Assembly: GCA_944359595.1 (NCBI GenBank)
Contig: CALVSV010000143.1
Span: 1 to 7,977, forward strand
Source: an uncultured Bacilli bacterium
GTDB lineage: Bacteria > Bacillota_I > Bacilli_A > RF39 > UBA660
DNA: 7,977 nt
Direction of reading: 5' to 3'
Shown: positions 5,049-7,977 of the stretch, one piece after another
Numbering within the stretch: position 1 is the first letter of the stretch
Layout: each line of letters starts with the position of its first letter
Position numbers and translations under genes: made by a program
Notes under the pieces: generated by a model
The model's input: only the letters and a program-made list of their open reading frames with translations
Told to the model about the DNA's origin: nothing
The model's database searches: none

Positions 5049-6249
5049 AATTGATTTAAAAAAACATTTAAAACTTATATTTATAGTTATTGTTAGTATA
5101 GTAATTATATTTTTAATATTAAATATTTACGAATATAATAATTATACTAAAAATTATAATAATAAATTGAATAGTATTATTATTAGAATAAGAGAAAAAT
5201 ATCCTAAAATTAGCGAAGATGAACTTGTTAGTATATTAAATAGTAAAAATATTAATGATGATATATTATTAAAATATGGTATAGATAAAGATAAATATTC
5301 TATAATATTAGAAAATGATAATTTATTTCATAAATATATTATAATTAATTGTATAGTTTTAATATTATCAATATTAATAATTATATTAATATTTGTATTG
5401 TATGATAAAAAGAAAGATAATAAAATAAATGATATTATAAGATATATAAAAGAAATTAATAATGGAAATTATTCTTTAGAATTAGATACATTATCAGAAG
5501 ATGAATTATCTATATTAAAAAATGAATTATATAAAATTACTATTAAATTAAAAGAAAACTCTATTAATTCACTAAATGATAAAATTAATTTAAAAAAATC
5601 TTTAGAAGATATATCTCATCAAATTAAAACACCAATAACATCTATTTTAATAATGTTAGATATATTGATAGATAATAATATTGATTATAATAAATCACAA
5701 GAATTTATTAAAGATATTAAAAAAAATATATTAAATATTAATTTATTGATACAAGAAATATTAAAATTATCAAAGTTTGATGCTAATGCAATTAAATTTG
5801 TTAATAAGAATTATTATATTTATAAAATGATAAATAAGGCGGTTGAAAATGTATCTATATTATGTGATTTAAAAAACATTGATATTGTTGTTGAAGGTAA
5901 TAAAAACATAAAAATTAATTGTGATATGATGTGGCAAGTAGAAGCATTAACAAATATAATTAAAAACTCAATAGAACATGCAAACGATAATTCAAAAATA
6001 TATATTATGTATGATGAAAATAACTTGTATACTAGTGTAATTATACGAAATTATGGTTCTACTATAAACAAAAAAGATATGAAGCACATATTTGAAAGAT
6101 TTTATAGGGGACATAACGCAAAAAGTGATAGTATTGGTATAGGACTAGCACTATCTAAAACTATTATTGAAAATAATAATGGGAAAATAATTGTAAATTC
6201 TAAAAATAATGTAACAGAATTTATTATTAAATATTTTAATAGGAGCTGA
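5038..6249 (+). CDS. Membrane sensor histidine kinase
   Basis: A 403-residue kinase anchored by two membrane spans (about 12-31 and 99-122) that enclose an outside segment of about 65 residues (32-98), rich in Asn, Lys and Ile. After a short linker (about 123-185), the phosphorylation site is His194 in DISHQIKTP. The ATPase domain carries the N box (NIIKNSIEHA, 306-315), a G1 region with Asn where Asp is usual (IRNYGSTI, 336-343), the F box IFERFYRG (351-358) and the G2 box GIGLALSK (367-374). Kinases paired with BceAB transporters usually have almost no outside loop; this one has a real sensing segment, so direct ligand detection is possible. No separate ribosome binding site is placed well, and the start overlaps the regulator gene, so translation is coupled. 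It should signal to the response regulator encoded just upstream. Confidence 0.93.
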   Translation: MKNKIDLKKHLKLIFIVIVSIVIIFLILNIYEYNNYTKNYNNKLNSIIIRIREKYPKISEDELVSILNSKNINDDILLKYGIDKDKYSIILENDNLFHKYIIINCIVLILSILIIILIFVLYDKKKDNKINDIIRYIKEINNGNYSLELDTLSEDELSILKNELYKITIKLKENSINSLNDKINLKKSLEDISHQIKTPITSILIMLDILIDNNIDYNKSQEFIKDIKKNILNINLLIQEILKLSKFDANAIKFVNKNYYIYKMINKAVENVSILCDLKNIDIVVEGNKNIKINCDMMWQVEALTNIIKNSIEHANDNSKIYIMYDENNLYTSVIIRNYGSTINKKDMKHIFERFYRGHNAKSDSIGIGLALSKTIIENNNGKIIVNSKNNVTEFIIKYFNRS

Positions 6250-6253
6250 TTTT

Positions 6254-6652
6254 ATGAAAATAAAAAAAATAATTATAATTATAGTAATAATATTGTTATG
6301 TGGTTGTGTTAAAAAAGCAAAATTAAATGATATAAATTATAATAATTTAATTTCAAAACTAGATAATAAAGATACATTTATATTATCTATAAATATTAAT
6401 GATAATAATGAATATACTAAAAATTTAAATACTATTATAGAAACATATAATATAAATATTATTAATATAGATGTTGATGATTTGAATGATAAAGAAAAAA
6501 AAGATCTAAAGAAAAAATTGAAATATGAAAATGTTAATACTTTATTGTTTATTAAGGATGGTTTAGAAGATAATCCAAACAATAGGGTTGAAGAGGATAT
6601 GAATGTAGAACAAATGATAGAAATATTTAAAAAAACATCATATATTGATTAA
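6254..6652 (+). CDS. Small lipoprotein, thioredoxin-like without active-site cysteines
   Basis: A 132-residue protein with a lipoprotein signal: basic MKIKK, a hydrophobic run of Ile/Val/Leu, and the lipobox LCGC with Cys18 as the likely lipidated residue. The mature part would be anchored outside the membrane. Its pattern resembles a small thioredoxin fold: NKDTFILSIN as the first strand, a helix, NINIINIDVDDL as the second strand, then VNTLLFIKDG as the strand pair before the last helix (VEQMIEIFKKTSYI). The place where CxxC would stand reads NINDNNEYTK and the usual cis-proline is missing, so it could not do redox chemistry. The fold is inferred by eye. AGGAG at 6241-6245 lies eight bases before the ATG, inside the end of the kinase gene, which stops five bases before this start. 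As the last gene of the transporter and two-component operon, it may bind ligand or assist sensing or immunity. Confidence 0.8.
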   Translation: MKIKKIIIIIVIILLCGCVKKAKLNDINYNNLISKLDNKDTFILSININDNNEYTKNLNTIIETYNINIINIDVDDLNDKEKKDLKKKLKYENVNTLLFIKDGLEDNPNNRVEEDMNVEQMIEIFKKTSYID

Positions 6653-6660
6653 GTTATATT

Positions 6661-6702
6661 ACTACAAAAAAAGAAACTGTATAAAATACTTTTATACAAT
6701 CT
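6661..6702. terminator. Bidirectional terminator between convergent genes
   Basis: TGTATAAAA (6678-6686) and TTTTATACA (6690-6698) form a perfect 9-bp stem with the loop TAC. On the minus strand it is followed by GTTTCTTTTTTTGTAG, a good T tail ending the ribbon-helix-helix gene. On the plus strand it is followed by ATCTCTATTTTTC, a weaker tail that can end the transporter operon. Confidence 0.75.
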
Positions 6703-6879
6703 CTATTTTTCGTCTTCACCTTTATCCATATATTTAAGAGCGAAATCACAAGCAAGAATTACAAATCTTGAAAATGAAATGTCTTTTCCTGTTATAGCTT
6801 CATTTATTTTATCAATTAACTCTACAGGAAATCTAACTGTTTTGTTTTCGCTTTCTTTTTTAGTTAATTTAAATTCCAT
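6703..6879 (-). CDS. Ribbon-helix-helix DNA-binding protein, 58 residues
   Basis: The minus-strand frame starts at 6879 and stops at 6703-6705. After a charged N-terminus, the motif NKTVRFPVELIDKINEAI forms a beta strand and first helix, and KDISFSRFVILACDFALKYM forms the turn and second helix of an Arc/MetJ/CopG-type ribbon-helix-helix. The KTVRFP strand with alternating exposed residues is the DNA-contacting element. A perfect AGGAGGT ribosome binding site lies at 6887-6893, seven bases before the ATG. Such proteins work as dimers and often regulate themselves or a neighbouring gene; the divergent D,D-peptidase gene is the nearest candidate target. The closest general description is the small Arc-like or YlcI/YnfO-like group common in gut Firmicutes, recalled from memory. 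No toxin partner is seen next to it, which argues against an antitoxin role. Confidence 0.85.
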   Translation of the reverse strand: MEFKLTKKESENKTVRFPVELIDKINEAITGKDISFSRFVILACDFALKYMDKGEDEK

Positions 6880-6897
6880 GTTTACTACCTCCTACAT

Positions 6898-6921
6898 AAA
6901 TAGTATTACAAAAAAATAGTA
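6898..6921. promoter_or_regulatory. Direct repeat upstream of the ribbon-helix-helix gene
   Basis: AAATAGTA occurs at 6898-6905 and 6914-6921, 16 bp apart, just upstream of the ribosome binding site of the minus-strand gene. Short repeated words in this place often serve as operators for ribbon-helix-helix proteins. The AT-rich sequence makes chance repeats common. Confidence 0.25.
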
Positions 6922-6984
6922 AAGTATGCACCGATTTTCGCATTACTAATAACATTGCAAGTAATAAATTTAATAATATTGAAA

Positions 6985-6990
6985 TATAAT
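6985..6990 (+). promoter_or_regulatory. Possible -10 element of the peptidase gene
   Basis: A perfect TATAAT lies 14 bases before the ATG of the peptidase gene, but no matching -35 is found at 16 to 18 bases. A start from it would leave almost no leader. The true promoter may lie further upstream in 6900-6980, where I see nothing better. Confidence 0.25.
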
Positions 6991-7004
6991 TAATTGGTGA
7001 AAAT

Positions 7005-7577
7005 ATGAAAAGATACTATGATAAATATTTAACATTGGTAAACAAAGAAAATAAAATAGATGATGATTTTGAATATAACTTAATAAATGTATATAGTGAA
7101 TATAAAAAAAGTTATATATTAGTTGACAAAGAAGCATATATTAATTATATATTATTGAAAAACAAATTAAAAAAAATGAATATTATTATAGATATTGAAA
7201 GTGCATATAGAACTCATGAATATCAAAAAAAATTGTACGATAGATTAGTTAAGGAAAAAAGTGTTGAATATGCAAATAAATATATTGCTAAACCATATTA
7301 TTCTGAACACGAAACAGGATTGGCTATAGATATTAGTATATTAAAAAATAATAAATATTATATAGAACATGAATTATTAAATTTAGATGAATTAAAAATT
7401 ATTCATAAAGTGATGTATAAATATGGCTTTATATTAAGATATCCTAAAAATAAAGAACATATAACAAAATATAATTATGAACCATGGCATATAAGATATG
7501 TTGGTAAGTTTGCTAAAAATATGTATGAAAGAAATTTAACTCTAGAAGAATTTTTATATTTATATTTAAAAAAATAA
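7005..7577 (+). CDS. VanY/VanXY-type D,D-peptidase, peptidase M15 family
   Basis: A 190-residue zinc peptidase that should trim the terminal D-alanine, or split D-Ala-D-Ala, in peptidoglycan precursors. Key M15 motifs are present: SAYRT with Arg69 (substrate binding), SEHETGLAID at 100-109 supplying His102 and Asp109 as zinc ligands, and EPWH at 159-162 supplying catalytic Glu159 and zinc ligand His162, followed by IRYVG. YGFILRYP at 140-147 is also typical. There is no signal peptide, membrane span or lipobox, and an in-frame stop at 6987-6989 prevents a longer N-terminus with a normal start. The protein is therefore predicted to stay in the cytoplasm, like VanXY of enterococci (similar length and arrangement from memory), whereas VanY-type carboxypeptidases are usually exported. 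The ribosome binding site is weak (GGTG at 6996-6999). No ligase or other glycopeptide-resistance gene is seen nearby, so a resistance role is not shown. Confidence 0.88.
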   Translation: MKRYYDKYLTLVNKENKIDDDFEYNLINVYSEYKKSYILVDKEAYINYILLKNKLKKMNIIIDIESAYRTHEYQKKLYDRLVKEKSVEYANKYIAKPYYSEHETGLAIDISILKNNKYYIEHELLNLDELKIIHKVMYKYGFILRYPKNKEHITKYNYEPWHIRYVGKFAKNMYERNLTLEEFLYLYLKK

Positions 7578-7584
7578 AAATAAA

Positions 7585-7593
7585 TGCTATAAT
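7585..7593 (+). promoter_or_regulatory. Extended -10 promoter of the membrane protein gene
   Basis: TGCTATAAT is a perfect extended -10 with a weak TTTAAA at 7565-7570 as the -35 (17-base spacer, inside the end of the peptidase gene). The start would be near 7600, leaving a short leader with the ribosome binding site AGAAAGGG. Confidence 0.55.
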
Positions 7594-7618
7594 GATTATA
7601 ATAGAAAGGGTAATTGTT

Positions 7619-7977
7619 ATGGTACTAAAAAAGCCTTATGGTATTTTAATAAAACATTTTAGGTTAATTCATATTATTTTATCTCTTTTAATGTTGTATA
7701 CAATATTGAAAATTAGAGGTGTATATAATTTTTTTGTTAATTATATTAGTTCAGGATGGATATCTCTTACAATGGATGAAGTATCAACTTATGTAAACAT
7801 AACTTGTTATTTGTCCATTATTTTAATTTTAATAATATTAATTATAATATATTTGTTAATGAGATTTAAGAAAAAACCTAATCTATATTATCTTATAACA
7901 GCTATAACATATATTATATCATTTGTAATATTTTTTGTTTCTGCATCTTTATTAAGAAAAGCTGTTACTGAAATAAT
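7619..7977 (+). CDS. Polytopic membrane protein of unknown function, 3' end outside window
   Basis: At least 119 codons are visible and the frame is still open at the window edge. The ATG is supported by AGAAAGGG (7603-7610) eight bases before it and by an extended -10 promoter just upstream. The N-terminus is basic (MVLKKPYGILIKHFR), followed by a first membrane span (about 16-31), a loop of about 30 residues that would lie outside (32-62, containing SSGWISLTMDEV), a second span (about 63-84) with a short basic cytoplasmic turn (RFKKKP), and a third span (about 91-112). I do not recognise a family. Because it has its own promoter and starts 42 bases after the peptidase gene, it may be a separate unit or partly co-transcribed with it. 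Confidence 0.8.
   Translation, partial: MVLKKPYGILIKHFRLIHIILSLLMLYTILKIRGVYNFFVNYISSGWISLTMDEVSTYVNITCYLSIILILIILIIIYLLMRFKKKPNLYYLITAITYIISFVIFFVSASLLRKAVTEI

Noticed and set aside
6337..6582. Minus-strand open frame within the lipoprotein gene
   Set aside because: A Phe/Ser/Leu-rich shadow of an Asn/Lys/Ile-rich gene, without a start site.
1..7977. CRISPR array, tRNA or rRNA genes, complete insertion sequence
   Set aside because: No regularly spaced repeats, cloverleaf with CCA-type ends, rRNA signature or transposase was seen.

Overview
The window is very AT-rich. Codons are dominated by AAA, ATA, TTA and AGA, Shine-Dalgarno sites are strong (GGAGG type), and TGA acts as a stop (the histidine kinase ends in TGA). 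This fits a low-GC Gram-positive bacterium of the Bacilli/Clostridia type, probably host-associated. I cannot name the genus from sequence alone.

Left part (1-1071). A terminator (20-49) closes an upstream gene outside the window. A 63-residue helix-turn-helix-like protein of the kind found on mobile elements (77-268) runs into a perfect 31-bp inverted repeat (264-345). That repeat also forms the 3' end of a convergent gene on the minus strand for a 42-residue membrane or secreted peptide (294-422). The peptide gene is preceded by a roughly 270-nt leader transcribed from an extended -10 promoter (703-711). This leader is far richer in G+C than its surroundings (30 of 60 bases in 541-600) and folds into at least six local hairpins plus a closing helix, so I call it a structured RNA or riboswitch-like candidate. 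A second minus-strand RNA candidate of about 95 nt (about 822-915) has its own -35/-10 promoter, three hairpins, a C-rich single-stranded stretch and a Rho-independent terminator.

Centre (1014-6698). A plus-strand operon encodes an ABC ATPase, an 865-residue duplicated FtsX-type permease, an OmpR-family response regulator, a membrane histidine kinase and a small lipoprotein. The first two genes, and the last three, are packed end to end. A terminator-like hairpin between permease and regulator may lower expression of the second half. Several TTGTAA half-sites lie at the operon promoter, two of them directly repeated 11 bp apart, and are plausible sites for the encoded regulator. The set resembles modules that sense and remove cell-envelope-active peptides, with a thioredoxin-like lipoprotein lacking the CxxC active site as an unusual fifth member. 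The transported substrate cannot be read from the sequence.

Right part (6678-7977). A bidirectional terminator separates the operon from a convergent 58-residue ribbon-helix-helix regulator on the minus strand. Divergent from it is a VanY/VanXY-type D,D-peptidase of 190 residues with all visible M15 metal and catalytic motifs but no signal peptide. An extended -10 promoter then drives a polytopic membrane protein of unknown function that runs off the window. The envelope theme (peptide-type ABC transporter, two-component system, lipoprotein, peptidoglycan peptidase) is consistent, but joint function across the operon boundary is inference.
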